Of a stretch of 64,000 bases of DNA, positions 1-12,828 are shown in pieces. Location: positions 38,006,001 to 38,070,000 of the forward strand of contig OX485804.1 in the NCBI GenBank assembly GCA_950295325.1. Direction: 5' to 3'. Made by a program: the position numbers and the translations under genes. This stretch comes from Polytrichum commune (lineage: Eukaryota; Streptophyta; Polytrichopsida; Polytrichales; Polytrichaceae). Numbering within the stretch: position 1 is the first letter of the stretch; each line of letters starts with the position of its first letter. The notes under the pieces were generated by a model. The model saw only the letters and a program-made list of their open reading frames with translations. It had not been told where the DNA came from and ran no database searches.

Positions 1-1264
1 AGAAATAATTAGAATTTCAAAGTTGTAATTAGTGAAGCATACCTTGTGAAAAGCTTGAATGAAGCTACAATTGACAATCCCATTTGCAATTGAAATGTAG
101 AGCTTCTCATTCTTATATGTACCCCTAAACTCTAAGGATTTAGTATCTAGGATCCCCACACTATAAAAGATGAGCACATTAACATATCTTCAATTAGAGG
201 CATGGACACCACCCATTTTGAAATTCCAAACCCTAATCCATTTAAGTTTTTTTCAATATAGACTAATTTTAGTTGTCATGTGGCATTCCTTCCTACTTTT
301 AAGCTATAATAATAAAAGTCGGCATCATGGCAAGTGGAGCCAAAAAGATATGCTCCAATATAGTTATTTTAACACATGCCAAAAAAAGCTAGAGTGTTTT
401 GTCTACTCCAACTCTTAACCATGGTTAAGTCCACTTGGGTTGGGAAGTGGATGAGAATTGGATGGCACCATCCACTGCAATCATCCGATAAGGTACCAGT
501 GTACTTGTCGGTTCGCCCTCCCCGAAAGAAAGGGGCTTCCGTGTTTCCAAGGTACAACATTATTATTCCCCAGATCACACGAAGAACGTTCATAAGTTCA
601 TAGATTCAGGCTGATTTGAGGGTTTTGACGCTCATTCTTACAGCCACCTGTGGGTGAAGACCGTCCCCGAAACAGGCCAGGGCTGGACACCGCAACATTA
701 GCTGGATGCTTATCTGCACACAGGAGGGAAAGAAAATCTACCTTCACACAAGTGTGAAACAGAAAGCGGTTTCACTGATATGCATGTGCATGTTGAATTA
801 CTACAAGCTCAACCATAGTTCTTGAATTTTGGAGCAAATGCTTGAGATATGGTAGGTTCACAAAGGGCACTGAAATTGCCATGCATTCATGCAGATGGAT
901 CAAAGGTGACCACATACCCTGAACACACCTAAGTTGTAGTTTCTCGAGCAATGCTCTGCCCACCTTCAATGGTTACAAGTGAGGACTCTCGAGCAACACC
1001 CACAAATCACTGACCTGTAAATCATTTTCCTAACTGAATCCTGACATTATTACACAGCGAGAGATATTGTCCAAGCTCGCAAATGTGGCAAAATGGAGCA
1101 TCAAAAGCATGGGTGTAGGTCCATAGGAAGAGGCCACTGTTGTAACTAAACCCCAAAAAATTCTCAACCTCCACCACATCTGCTCTTTGAATGATTGATG
1201 GATCGACTGACAATGCCCTGTGCTTGGGCGGGCCATGGAACAATTGGTATGCAACAAACCTAGT
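1..1264. other. Intergenic DNA, no gene recognised
   Basis: Short ORFs here are all below 85 codons, with no recognisable domain. The stretch 495-524 resembles one end of the 93 bp element described at 55370-55462 (shared ACCAGTGTAC and GGTTCGCC), so it may be a half copy. Nothing else was identified. Confidence 0.5.
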
Positions 1265-1475
1265 AGGTAGGAGGGGAAGGGCTAGTTGTGCTAGCCTCTA
1301 TATTCATGCCCCGCCTTTTGCATGGGGTAATGTGCTTACTAAGATTCTGCCTAACACCTCATGATTGTGAGAATATGGGACCGCAAGTTACATATCCCAT
1401 GCTTGTTTCTAATACCCTCTGTATACCTGGTTCATTGAAGTGTAAAATTGGGTATCCATTTAAGTAGATCTGTAG
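1265..1475 (+). repeat. Dispersed repeat, copy 1 (partner at 3345-3545)
   Basis: This stretch shares an ordered set of matching blocks with 3345-3545 in the same orientation. Examples are the segment around CATCATGATTGTGA (CCTCATGATTGTGA here), then GGGACCGCAAGTTACAT, then CCCATGCTTG. The two copies lie about 2.1 kb apart and are clearly diverged. Direct repeats at this spacing could be remnants of long terminal repeats, but no coding sequence lies between them and no TG..CA ends were verified. A dispersed repeat is the safer reading. Confidence 0.5.
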
Positions 1476-2627
1476 CTCTTCAAGGAATAAAAACATCAAA
1501 GTGGATGTGAGGACCTCCCTTGACACATGGTCCACCGTTCACTAGAACCCATAAGTCAAATTTTGAGAGATGGTGCAATTATGCTTCTCGAGGTTGCAAT
1601 CATTGTGGATGCATAACAATATGCAAATGACAATTTTAATTTCCAAATGTTGACAACTTTAAGGAATTTCTACTTTCGTTAGTAGCAAACATGCCTCCAA
1701 AAGATACGATCCCAAACAACATGTATGTCAAAATGTTGTTTTGACAACGCATATTATTTGGGAAGCCACGTTTGTGACTTGTGATTGCATGGACTCAAAT
1801 GAACACATAAATCACAAATTATATTATTAGGAAGCTTATCATATGAGTAAATTCTTAGATATTCAAAGACAACCGAAAACTAAGTATTGAATCATTGTTA
1901 ATTGGGTGAATCCGGGACAATTGGGTGGACCATGAGAGGCTGACTATTGGACACAATTTGCTTGGGAAAGAGATAATGAATTCTGTAGACAATTTGTTGG
2001 ACCATGTAACAAACTTGAAGTGAGATACATGTGGTTGAATATGTGGTTCAACCTAAGAAACTTTAGGTGGAGGGCATAATCTCTTCCTTATGAGACAAAC
2101 GTAATGCCTCCATGTAGGTGACATCCCATACATGTAAATGAATAGGGGATTCTCAAAAAGAAAAATAGCAATTATGTGCACCCAATAGAGTGGCCAAGCC
2201 TAGTAAAATTCCGCATGTAGAATGGGGGGGTGTGCGATACTTGTCGAAAGAATGTTGGCATCTTGCATGAAATGCATATTCATGCTAAGTCTGGGGCCAT
2301 CATCGAACTCGGGAAAATATCGATAAGCTCATTTGGCACGGCTTTGGGCTATTGGCTGTCGGGACTTGGGCCTTTTTTTCTTCCTTGGGTTGCATCAGCC
2401 AATAAACAAAGGATCTTAAGGAACATCAACCCCTAAAGACCAAAGCAAAATTCGTCCTATAATAATTTAAAATAGTTTAGTCCAATTCATTAGCTCATTG
2501 ACGAAATTTGGCATCTTTCATGGTAAATTTGACCGTACGGATAGAAGCATTGTATGGTTTGGATTGGTCACACATATTTTTAGCAGTTTGTGTGTCTCAA
2601 ATTAGAAGACTATGACGTAAGCATATA
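1476..2627. other. Intergenic DNA, nothing recognised
   Basis: AT-rich, with only one short ORF (2230-2436), which shows no domain and no support as a gene. Confidence 0.4.
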
Positions 2628-2910
2628 CTCACTATGTTTTAAAATGATTGTATGTGTTCTTAACTTTGGCGAGATATGGTCTGTTGACCATTGATCAAAT
2701 AGTCGTAAGTATGACTCTTAGAATAGAAAATAGAAACTACTCCAAAATGCCCCCCGAAGTTGTGGTGTTGAAAGACTTCTTAATGATGAAAGTTTGGCAT
2801 GAAAATATTTGACTTTAAGCCTCAAATTTTTAACCGAGCAGATCAACCGGACAATCATTTTGGGACAAAGAAATCTGGGAGGTGCGACAATCATTTTGGG
2901 ACAGAGGGAG
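2628..2910. mobile_element. Mariner/Stowaway-like MITE flanked by TA
   Basis: The right end reads, on the minus strand, CTCCCTCTGTCCCAAAATGA, the typical start of plant mariner/Stowaway-type ends. The left end, CTCACTATGTTTTAAAATGA, is a diverged inverted copy. TA dinucleotides flank both ends at 2626-2627 and 2911-2912. The 283 bp body has no coding capacity and repeats part of the end internally near 2850, where CAATCATTTTGGGACA occurs twice. This is a non-autonomous, decayed copy. Confidence 0.6.
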
Positions 2911-3344
2911 TATGATGGTATTGTCGGACGAAGGTGTCTGCACAGACAAAAATGTCTGCCTTGGCCTTTATGGGGTTAAGTTAACCCTCCACCCCTGACG
3001 ATGCATAAACTTTTGAATTTGTGCATAAAGCTATTGGTTGGATGCACATTGATTAGTAGGGTCAAAGTATCAAATACATAACATTTTATAGAGTTCATAG
3101 AGTGTTTCCATCTTTATTATTGGAGTTTGAGGTGATGATCTAAAATAACTGCTCTTATTATGGACATTTTGATGAGTGTGGGTACTAACTCAAAGTGATC
3201 CAATGTAAATGCCGATTATCTCGTTGAATCAGGATTTCAAAGTGGATTTAAAACCCATGGCATTTAAAAACAATTAGAGCATATCTCAATTTCTTACAAA
3301 ATTTCAAAGTGGAATGTTCCCATGACCCATTGTGGTCACATAGG

Positions 3345-3545
3345 TGCATTTAATTGTGCTATCCATCATAGTCATGCCAAGCACCACTTGCATGGGAAAA
3401 TGTCCTTCTTGATTAACCAATTATGAACTTGTCTAGCACATCATGATTGTGAAATGTAGGACCATAAGTTACATGCCATGCTTACTACCAATGCCCATTG
3501 CCTTATATATAGTTTAGTCAATAATAAAATTGTCTAATTTCATGG
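3345..3545 (+). repeat. Dispersed repeat, copy 2 (partner at 1265-1475)
   Basis: Direct partner of 1265-1475. Shared landmarks are ATCATGATTGTGA, then GGACCATAAGTTACAT, then CCATGCTTAC and CCAATGCCC. The two copies differ at many positions, so the duplication is old. Confidence 0.5.
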
Positions 3546-4778
3546 CCTTACTTATGTTGGAGCCTTCATTCAATTATTTATGTCACGGTGTGCTATATAA
3601 TGGACTTGCCATGTGTGTGCATTAGTCATGCTATGGCTTCACTTATTTGATCATTTAATTATTTATCATTTGGGGGGGGGGGGGGGGAGGACCATTTAAC
3701 ATATGCTCTATGTCCACTATATCCTTAATTGTAGGAATCTACAATAAGTGACATCACAAAATAGGTGCACCTACCTTAATTGTTATGTCATATTGGCAAG
3801 TCCTACTGACAACTTAAGGTGTTGCTAAATAGCAAGCCCAATGGTCAAACTACCCTAGTATTGGCTTATGACATCCTTGGTATGTTGTTTGTAGTTTGAC
3901 ATCAATGTACTAGGCACTTGGCCCCACCCTCATTACGACACTGTTTATGCTATTTAGTGCCACATGACAAATAGTGCCATTTACCCTATTTTGAAGTGTA
4001 TGCTTGGTTACATTGATGATTAACAACTTCACCAAAACTTTCACCTCATGGCACTTGGCATTCAAGTGCTAATATCTTAGCATAAGTATGTTCAATATTG
4101 TTATGAGGTGGATGCCTATGTTCCATAATGGTCTACAAGTTGACAAAAGTGTACACAAATGACAGTGGCCATTAGTAAGCTCAAGAATATATTTGCCTTG
4201 CATACTAGAACACAAGACTATCATCTAACATATTCCAATGTGCTACTCTAAATGTCATAATAGAGATATTTTTTCCCTTGAATAAGTTACTTATGTTGAC
4301 AAATGGAATCATATTGGCAATTAGTGGCAATTAGGTGACACTTTGAGACCTCTAGGCATCTAATTTAGGCCCTTTGCAAACAATGTACATGACACTAAAT
4401 ACCATAAACGGTGTAGTGGTTGCCGATGCTTTATCTTGGAGCTTCACTCAAATTAAGACTGAGTGAAGCCAAGATTCGTATCCCATGACATTGTTTTGAC
4501 ATTGTAGGGGAATTATATCATATTCATTATGTAGGTTGAATGGATGTCCAAAGAGCCTATTCTTAATATGTAGTTAAAGGTTAACGGTCAAGGGTGCATC
4601 TTGAAAATTGTGATGACTTGGGATGAATGTTTTTTTTCCAACCTCATGTGTTATTTACATTTTCTCTTTATTATTGCAAAACACTTGATCATTATATCAA
4701 ATTGCTTGGAAGCTAGATTTAACATCTTGACGTGCTGCATATCAAGTATACAATTTGATTGCATCAAGTAATCATAAA
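3546..4778. other. Intergenic DNA with a 16-base poly-G run
   Basis: No gene was seen. A run of 16 G lies at 3672-3687. Around 4392 the phrase GACACTAAATACCATA appears; close relatives occur near 52573 and 55128. This motif resembles the ends of the TA-flanked CACTAAAT-type elements elsewhere in the window. Confidence 0.4.
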
Positions 4779-4781
4779 TAA

Positions 4782-5279
4782 GGGTCACTTCACACACGAG
4801 CCAAGAGCCGTGACCATGGAATTGTGAGAGTTCAAAGAACGTGTCCAAAGGCTGTCTTAACACACCTCCAAAATCATGTAGTGTGGTAACAAATCCTCAA
4901 GTGTAGTGTGAAGTCATGTGTGACTGGGCCCTCAACCAAATGCTATTTTAATGAATTTCTATTCATGCGGGTCTTCAGACATGATAAGATAGAATAAATC
5001 AACGGTTGTGAGCGTTCAGAGTGCCACGGTCTCCCGGTTTTGTGTTAGGCCTACCTCCAAGTAGTGGTTTTTGAAAATAGTCCAAGTGACCATAAAACAT
5101 GATCCATTTGATGCCATGTAGGAATCCATGTAGACTTTACATCCATCTTGCATTCACATACTCCGCTGGTCCCCCAAGCGCAGCGTGAAGCGAACTTGGA
5201 CCGGCTCCGCCTTTTCCACCAATGAGAGTGCTTGAAGTGTAATGGTCACGGGCTCTCAGTCTCGTGTGTGAAGTGGCCC
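4782..5279 (+). mobile_element. PIF/Harbinger-like MITE, family A copy 1
   Basis: This is a 498 bp element. Its start GGGTCACTTCACACACGAGC and its end (minus-strand reading GGGCCACTTCACACACGAGA) form inverted ends of about 38 bp, running into a shared GTGACCAT. A TAA trinucleotide flanks each side (4779-4781 and 5280-5282). TWA duplications with G-rich ends are the hallmark of Tourist-type PIF/Harbinger MITEs. Three further copies lie at 46660, 56703 and 58187. The ORFs crossing it are not genes. Confidence 0.85.
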
Positions 5280-5282
5280 TAA

Positions 5283-8200
5283 ATCATAGCAAGTTAGTAT
5301 GTCATGAAATTGTGTCCCGACATCCACAACATACCAACTTGTGCACATTATTGTGTGAAAGATACAAAAAGATGCATATTGAAATGGTGCTTAAAAATAC
5401 TAGATATTGTAAATTGAACTTCACGCATTTGACTGTATTTACATCCCATTTCAAGTCATTTCCCTATCATAGGACCTCATTAGGAAGGCTAATCTATTTC
5501 AAGAAGGGTTACTTTTACTCTGAAAGGACTGAAGATGAAACACGATCCATTTATGAACAACAAGGTGTTGTTTTTCTTGTCTCCGAGGTCCCGTCCGTGT
5601 TTTGTTGACATTTACATGTTAACCCCTAATAGCTCAAATGCACATTTTGGTCCACTGGAATATAGGAAGGGTGTGAATAGGATACAAAGGGATATACTAA
5701 CTTCTTCTTCTTCTTCTTCTTTTCCTTTTCCCCTCATAGTTTTGTATGATGATAGATTGCATATGTGGCTGCTTTTGAGTGAATTGACTCAAAGTTCCAA
5801 CAATAAATTCTTTCTTTCTTTCTTTAGGTTAGCTTTATATCTTGAAGAATGCGTTGTGTGCATGTCAAATATGGGTTGTTCTGAAATCTATGTCTTAGGA
5901 AGCTCATTCCCCAAGTACTTGATCTTGATGGGTAGATAAAAAGATGCATGTATTAAAAAAACAACTGATATACTTTTGAAGTTTTTAGTCTATTTGATTT
6001 CCAAGTGGATCTATTCACATGTTCTTGCCTCAATGCCAAAACTCTACTATCCAAATACACTCCCAAGATTGCAAGATGTCAACATGTTTCATAAAGTAAC
6101 ATAGAAAATTCCATCAATGCTATTATTTCTAGCCAACATTATAGAATGTGCCAAGACCTATTTCAAACTCTTTATATGAATTATTATTTGGGTGTGAAAC
6201 AAGACACAATCTGTGATCTTAATATAAAATGTGCAAAGAACCAGATGTGACTTGATGGTCCTTAAGGGGTGAAGCCTTTCATCTTATGGTTCAATAAAAA
6301 GTCCCTTGGAACTTTAGGGGTTTGAATTATACAAACAACTTTGCTTCAACAAAATCCTACTTTCAAACCTTGCACCTAGTTCTATAGCAAATGAGTTGTT
6401 ATGTGTCAAAAAGACACGAGCATCTAAGGGTTAAGGTACGTGGGCCTCTTGTTTTAGCCCACACTTCTAGCTCTATAGATGTTTAGAACAATGGATTAGT
6501 CTCAAGACTAGTCTCATCTGATTTGTAGTTGCGAATGTAAAGACTATCATTTCAGTTTCTTGGAATTCATATTGAGATGCGAAACTTATATAAGAGTGCA
6601 AAGCGAAGACTCAAGTGAATTTAGATAATTACCTTTGAACCAAGAATGGTGTCTATATTTTTAGCACATAGACCAATCTTATTGCAACACATTTGTGTTT
6701 CAATGTTCTTCTTTAACTACAATCTTTGCCATATAGGGTACCACTCAAATATAAAATATTTGACTAAGAAGAACAAAAATTGTCTGTGGAGTTGGAAGTG
6801 CCCACAATTGTCTATGGAGATGGACCACACTCTTCACTTCGGCCTCTTATAACTTTTCGTATGTAGGGGCAAGGAGGGGGAAGGGAAAGGGGGGGGGGGG
6901 GGGTAAATCCTTTGTAAAGGTATGAACCACTTGAGATAAAGGGCTATTACTAGAAGGACCTATGAAGTAATGCGCATATTCATGGGATAGTTTGCACATT
7001 CAATAAATACTATGGAAATATACCTAATATAATTTGAAAGTGAATTTCCAATACCATATTTTTTTTCTAATGTATTGTGATTATTTAAAATATGGAATGG
7101 GTTCCTATCTTCTATTGCACCGCATTGTCCAGTGAAAAACTTTACCCCGCCTTCTAACGTTTGCTTTTCAACTTCAAATTTGAAATCTAAATCATTGTCA
7201 TTCACAATTGCACCTTAGTTGAGACAATCCCCGGTCCGATACAATTGCCGAAATCGTGTGTGGAGTTGGAAGTGCTCACAACATGGCTATAGTAAGGTGG
7301 GGATGCTAGTCAACAAACACGCTAGAATATTGCACAATCAATACATATTTATTTTGACAATGCCCACCACTTTAACATCATATTCCCGTGTTGATTTCAG
7401 GTAAATTCATACTAACATAACTTAAAATCCTTAGAATGTTTGCATTCAAATCTCAAATCAGACAAGTCATTTGCGTTGGAGACCCCTATCAACAACTGAC
7501 AATAACCATGAATTCAAAGATCATGATAATAATATGTGCTTAGCGATGAACATGACGGTTATAGCACCATCTACATCAGAGAAACTTATTCACTTGATTC
7601 AACCTCGACTTCTTGTAAGATCCCTAAACATGAAGACACCGTGATTGGCGAGGCGGGTCGATTCCCACCATCTTCGTCCTACTGGCAACCCCTTTGTTTG
7701 TTCTAAAGCATAACATTAGTCAACAACTACCCCGAGTTCCATGTATGGGCCATGGAATCATGATGCTAAATATCTGCAACATCTTACCTACAAACCGCTA
7801 CAATATCAAATTGAACTCGCAATTGGACATGGAAACCTCCAAGGTTGTTGACCAATGTTATGAGTGTGTAAGTGCTTTTGACACCCAAGGAACTAAATAA
7901 GTTCTAAGGTGCAAATCGAAGGCCCGGCACAACGAAGCCCACAAGATACTACTTGAGAATCATGTGTGTGGCACTGTGAGAACATAATACGACAATCTTG
8001 CCTCGAGCCCATTTCTTCCATCATTGTGGCCCTTTATAAAAGATCTTACGTTATCGGTGCCCATCCTCTCCTCCTACAATACAATGCGAGTTAAAAAAAA
8101 AAGCACCAAAAGAGTTTGTTAGACGTGCATGTTGAGGTGGTGGGTTCCCACTGTACTAACATGTTAGGGTCCATGAATTTGGCAAAGGACCGGGAGTTCT

Positions 8201-9794
8201 CGGCCACTCCTCTCCCTTTTTCGTGATTCTAGCCTCCGACCATAAGGTTCACTCCTTGACCGGTTTAGGTAGATGAGGTTAATTCGGTTAGTTTTCTTAA
8301 TCGGAGACGTATTTTTCGTTCCTAATCGGTGGTACAATTGCTCTGATTTGGTGCGTGAGTGATACACGTTGGTTTAGTTGCCAGCTCGATGATGTTTGGG
8401 TTAGTCGTCTTCGCAAAAACCAGACTACACCCAACATCCAGCATGATTAGGAGTGCTATCCACTGAGTTATGACATGCTTGAGTTTTGTGGGTGAGGTGG
8501 GCAAGTTAGGAGGTGGCATGTGGCTGCAAGGTGTTGACCAACTTGTATCGTGGTATGCTATAATGAAGAGCTTGGTTTGGCAACATTTTATCTCACCCGT
8601 GACCACTTTAGAGACACGATGCGGTTAGTGTTGGCATTGAACTTGGTTTTCATTGGCAAATGACTCATGTAGAATCTGCTAGTGATGTTGTCCACTTGCA
8701 CGACATTGAACGATGACTAAGTTCCCCTGATAGCACCAAATTAGGAAGCATGAAGTCCTCGGATTCTAGAGCCTAGATCAACACCTTCCTCACCTCCGAT
8801 TTCAACGATTCCAAATGCTTTGGTCTCCACTCGCAATTGCTAACCGGCTCAAGCTTCTAATGCTTGAATCCATTGGCCGGTTGTTTCCACAAGGCTGGAG
8901 ATGTCCACATTAGCCTCGTCTATCTTAATTGTAATGTTATTCAGTCGTATGGGTGAGTTTTGTTTTTATATTTAGCATCTAACATGGGCCTCCACTGTCT
9001 TATCTTCACATGAAGAACCTTGGATATCAAGAAGAAAATAATTATGATATGAATAGTATGAATATTGTGAACAACGTCGCTATTTTTAGTGAATAGTGTT
9101 GATATGAATAGTATTTTCAATAAGTAGTATCATGATGAACAATGATTCTTGTAAAATGTGGTGGGAATATATCTTCACACAAATGTCTACTTGAATGCGT
9201 AACAATAACCGAACATTATTACTTTGTTCAAGGGGCCCACTTCAATTTATTTTCTTTATTTCCATGATAGTAGAACCGACCCACAAGGTTGAATAATGTT
9301 ATGTTAGTGTCTCATATAGTTATTTAGTAGGTGTTTTTTAGGTCAACAAAGTTATCAAAGTGTAGATCAAAATTGTCCATAAATGGTACCGGTCAGCAGT
9401 GAAACACTCCGGATCTGATGTCATGTTTTGGTCTGACACCATGTTTCGATTTTGTTGAGATAGTTGAAAAGGGGTGGCACACCTGAACCCAGGGTTTAAT
9501 AAAGTTTCCGTATCATTCTAGTCGTGAAATTGTTGAGGATTATGTTGAGAAATAGATATTGGTCCACCACTTTTCACATTATTACAGCCAGACATGCCGA
9601 CACATGGGGCCAGAAGTGGTTGGTATGATCAATCCTCAGACTGCCTCACTAGGTTTTAGGTTCATGACTGTTCCCCTTCATTCCAAGTTAGCTTCCAGCA
9701 TGGGGAATTGTTTCTCACCTTGATACATTGGGTTACTAAACAAATTCAACCAATCATCAACTGTATCAATAAGTAGAGCCTCATCGATTTAGTA
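5283..9794. other. Long intergenic stretch, no gene recognised
   Basis: Several ORFs of 60-134 codons occur (for example 5535-5939), but none shows a domain, a plausible splice structure or coding-like composition. Low-complexity tracts include (TTC)n near 5702-5720, (TTTC)n near 5807-5825 and a run of 15 G at 6889-6903. No inverted ends were found. It probably consists of old, unrecognisable transposon DNA. Confidence 0.4.
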
Positions 9795-10147
9795 CACTCT
9801 AAACTCCGTAATATCAACCTCCTTAATATCACTCCTTCTCTTATATCTTGAAACCCTAGGAAACGGATGTTCTCAGTTTGAATGTCATTCCTTGTTGTCA
9901 CGTTTGCCTCCCATATATTACATGATTTGACATTAAAATAAAGCACCAAAGGATTCCTATCACACGCTCGCACACACCATGTTGTCATCATTGTAAATAT
10001 GATCATTATTGCAATGTTGACTTTGTGTTATTCCATAATGGCACATGCTACACTAATTCTCTTTTATCACGCATCCGTGCTACAAAACTCTTTAATTTCA
10101 CGTGCACTTTGGTTACCACAAAGCATGATATTACGGAGTTTGGAGTG
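9795..10147 (+). mobile_element. TA-flanked MITE, family B copy 1
   Basis: A 353 bp element. The left end CACTCTAAACTCCGTAATAT and the right end (minus-strand reading CACTCCAAACTCCGTAATAT) are inverted copies, flanked by TA at 9793-9794 and 10148-10149. Two more copies occur in this window (15997-16485 in reverse orientation and 56009-56358). Internal landmarks shared by copies are CCCTAGG, CACGCATCC and a cold spot around GCACTTTGG. The TA target suggests the Tc1/mariner superfamily, but no transposase is present to prove it. Confidence 0.75.
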
Positions 10148-11897
10148 TACTTTGGTGCTTGGGCTTTCTTGCGTTTTCGAGGATAGTTTACACCCGACAC
10201 CAAGACCGGAGCACAAGACCACTATCATTCTTAACACTGCTTTGACTGGCAAATTAAAAAGGTTGTGGTCTAGGCTGGGTTTACACTTAGGCCAATTTGT
10301 AGATGAAATGATTACTCGGAACCCTCCATGGTCAAAGTTAATAACGCCTTCGAGCTTTCAAGGACCATTTCCCCTTGCCACGTCTTTGAGGGCCATGACA
10401 TCTCATACCTCACAATTGTGAATTTACTTCATTTAATTGATTAATATATAATAATAAATAAAAGGAATGTCAATGTTTAATTATACCTCATGTGCAATGT
10501 TCGTTCACCATTTCCCATTCTTGTCCACATGGGCCCTGCATGTTGGGTGTCCAATGTGGTGGAAGGGTGTGTGCACGATACGCAACTTTTCAGCTCTTTT
10601 TTGGCTAGTTTGTTTGTTTCATTGTCACCCATGATATTTGTGTGAGCTCTAGTTTTGTTATTGTATTTACAATAGATGTTATGAGGAGTTTATCCATGTG
10701 GTTGTATTGGGAGGAGGGGTTTCTAATATGGTTGAGTAGTAAGTACATACTATTTAGGTTTGTCTGTAAAGATGTATGTGTCAGTAGTGGGTGTTTTGGT
10801 ATGCTATACTGCGAAGAATAAGGGGTATAATTTGGCTCTTAGGATGTTTGGGTAGCCAAGAACTTTCTCTGTGATATTAATGTGGAGGGGGCCGTTGAAT
10901 GTGTAGGAGCTTGCAAAGTATTTCTTGCCTTCACCATTTGGAGGGGTGAAGGAGTTGTTTGTGTAGTATGTAGCAAGTGGGAAATGTAAGGGGAAGATGT
11001 TTGTTATGGATGGCAGGAGGACAAGGGTTTGGTGTGTGGGGGTTATATTTGGTGGTAGGTTGGCTATGTGCTATGCTTTGGGGATTTTGGTGGGTGGCAT
11101 GTTTGATTGTAAATTGGGGGCAGACGGGTAAGTGGTACAGAGTGGGGTGAGTGTGTTTGGGGGAGCGTGTATAAAGGAGGGTATTAGTGATTGATTGGAT
11201 GTGTGGGGGAGAGTTAGGGTGGATGTCAGTAGTGGTTCTTTGCGATTATAGTACGTACAAAGGGTCGGCGTTGGGGTGTTTTGAATGGTGAGTGGTGGTA
11301 TTATGATTATGGGGGTGACGTTGGAATGTTGTAGAGGGTTAATCATGTTGTTGGACTAACATCATGATTGATGATGATAATTGTAGTAGATTGGGGGTGT
11401 ATTTGTGCCGCTATTTGTGCCCATTCTATGACATTTGGAAGGAGGTAGGAGTCCACTATGTGAGCTAAACCTTGGCATTTCCATTGAGTGGAGAAGGCGG
11501 GGCCTAAGGAGCCAAATAGTATGTCTCTCTCGAGTGGGGAGTGATATTGTGGGAAGTTAGGGCCAGTTTACACTATGGACCATGAAGTTGGACCATGGTT
11601 GATAGCCTTTGTCAATAATCTGAGTTCATGGTCCGACTTCCATAATCCGAATTCATAAAAAATTAATTTAGAGAGCCTTGGGCCCCTCACTAGGTGTAAA
11701 CCGAATGTGGACCAAGAAGAATGACCATGCACCAAAAAGTGAAGGTGCTAATTCTTTTAATAAATGCCCAAAAAGGGAAATTTTGATAAAAATTCAAGTT
11801 TGACCATTCTTCTCACAACAATTTTTACAAAAAGTGAGCAATTTAATTTGTACATGTTCAATGTAGTTTACATGTGACATGTACCTTGTGTTGTCAC

Positions 11898-12000
11898 TAT
11901 ACTAAATAGGATATTTAGTGTTTGATTAAATTTAATGTTGTTACCACCCTACCTTGCTCAACACTAAAGTTCAATTCTTTGATAATTAGCGTTAGAAGAT
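11898..12000 (+). repeat. Partial copy of the 53259-53598 MITE
   Basis: Both places read through GATATTTAGTGTTTGATTA, then TACCACC, then GCTCAACACTAA, then TTCAATTCTTTGATAATTAG. The copy here lacks the second half and is nested inside the 11560-12621 element. Confidence 0.6.
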
Positions 12001-12108
12001 TTCCCATTGTGTTTGATCATTCATTTGACCACCCTGGTCTACAATCATTAAACGCCTAAAATTTGTTCTTTTTCATTTTGCAACTGTAATTTTAGGTTTT
12101 TTGAGGCG

Positions 12109-12161
12109 TGTAATATACCGTTGGAAAGGTATTTTCAAGACATTTCCAACGGTATATTACA
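12109..12161. repeat. Hairpin with perfect 19 bp arms
   Basis: TGTAATATACCGTTGGAAA at 12109-12127 is the exact reverse complement of 12143-12161, with a 15-nt loop. Weaker pairing continues outward (GAGGCG against AGCCTC). It sits inside the TTA-flanked element, so it may be part of that element's structure or a small-RNA source. Function is unknown. Confidence 0.75.
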
Positions 12162-12811
12162 AGCCTCCAAATTCCAAACATTGCCGTTGGTAGAGCTAAA
12201 AAAAAAATATGCACTCAAATTCTTGAGTTTTAGATGTCCCACGTTGTTTGGTGAAGCACGTGGGAGCCGGTTTAAGGGGTAGGGCAAGGTAGAAATGGTA
12301 TGTCTCATGGGCTATGATATGATTAAGGCACATAGAGGATAGATTCATTAAAAATTTAGTAAAATGGTATTTCTTTTCCATGGGCCCTTGCCTTTTCCTA
12401 CCAGACCACCTCTCTTGCCTCTCTCACTGCAAAACCCGTTGGACCAGGTCAGTGCATTTATTAGGCCTTAAAAATTATATTTTGGGGACCTCGACCTTCA
12501 TGGTCACTCTGACATTTTTTCCTTAATGTAAACCGAAGTTGTCCCGGGACAACTCCAGCAGCCAATCAACTGCCTTGCAGAGACCTGGTCCAACTTCATG
12601 GCCCATAGTGTAAACCGACCTTTAGTAGGGCATATGAGAAAGCTAGAGAAGTACGAGTGTGTGAGTTGGAAGGTGTGTATGGGGTTATCTAAAATTGATG
12701 ATGGTAGAGAGTGGTGATTATGTGTGTGTGGGGGGATTTTAGGTGGTGCTTGTTTAGGTAGTGGTTTTACATATCGATTGAGTAATAGGAGTATTCCCGC
12801 CACAAACTATT

Positions 12812-12828
12812 GGGGGGGGGGGGGGGGG
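12812..12828. repeat. Poly-G run (17 bases)
   Basis: An uninterrupted run of 17 G within the LINE remnant. It is one of about ten long G or C homopolymers in the window. Confidence 0.9.

Larger units (their letters stand above)
11560..12621. mobile_element. TTA-flanked DNA element (PIF/Harbinger-like) inserted in the LINE
   Basis: A 1062 bp element. The left end starts GGGCCAGTTTACACTATGGA and the right end, on the minus strand, AGGTCGGTTTACACTATGGG. The match continues through CATGAAGTTGGACC to about 37 bp. TTA flanks both sides (11557-11559 and 12622-12624). Removing the element plus one TTA rejoins the LINE reading frame on the minus strand, which independently supports the boundaries. 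There is no transposase, so it is non-autonomous. It contains a 53-nt hairpin at 12109-12161 and a partial copy of the 53259-53598 repeat at 11898-12000. Confidence 0.8.

Noticed and set aside
1265-3545. Direct repeats as LTRs of a small retrotransposon
   Set aside because: The copies are too diverged and patchy, and no gag/pol or primer-binding site lies between them.
5535-5939. A 134-codon ORF as a gene
   Set aside because: It contains a (TTC)n-encoded Ser/Phe tract, overlaps another ORF in a different frame and has no domain or splice support.
11071-11346. A 91-codon Thr/Pro-rich minus-strand ORF as an independent gene
   Set aside because: It is one frame of the larger LINE remnant with AC-rich codons; flanking frames continue the LINE.
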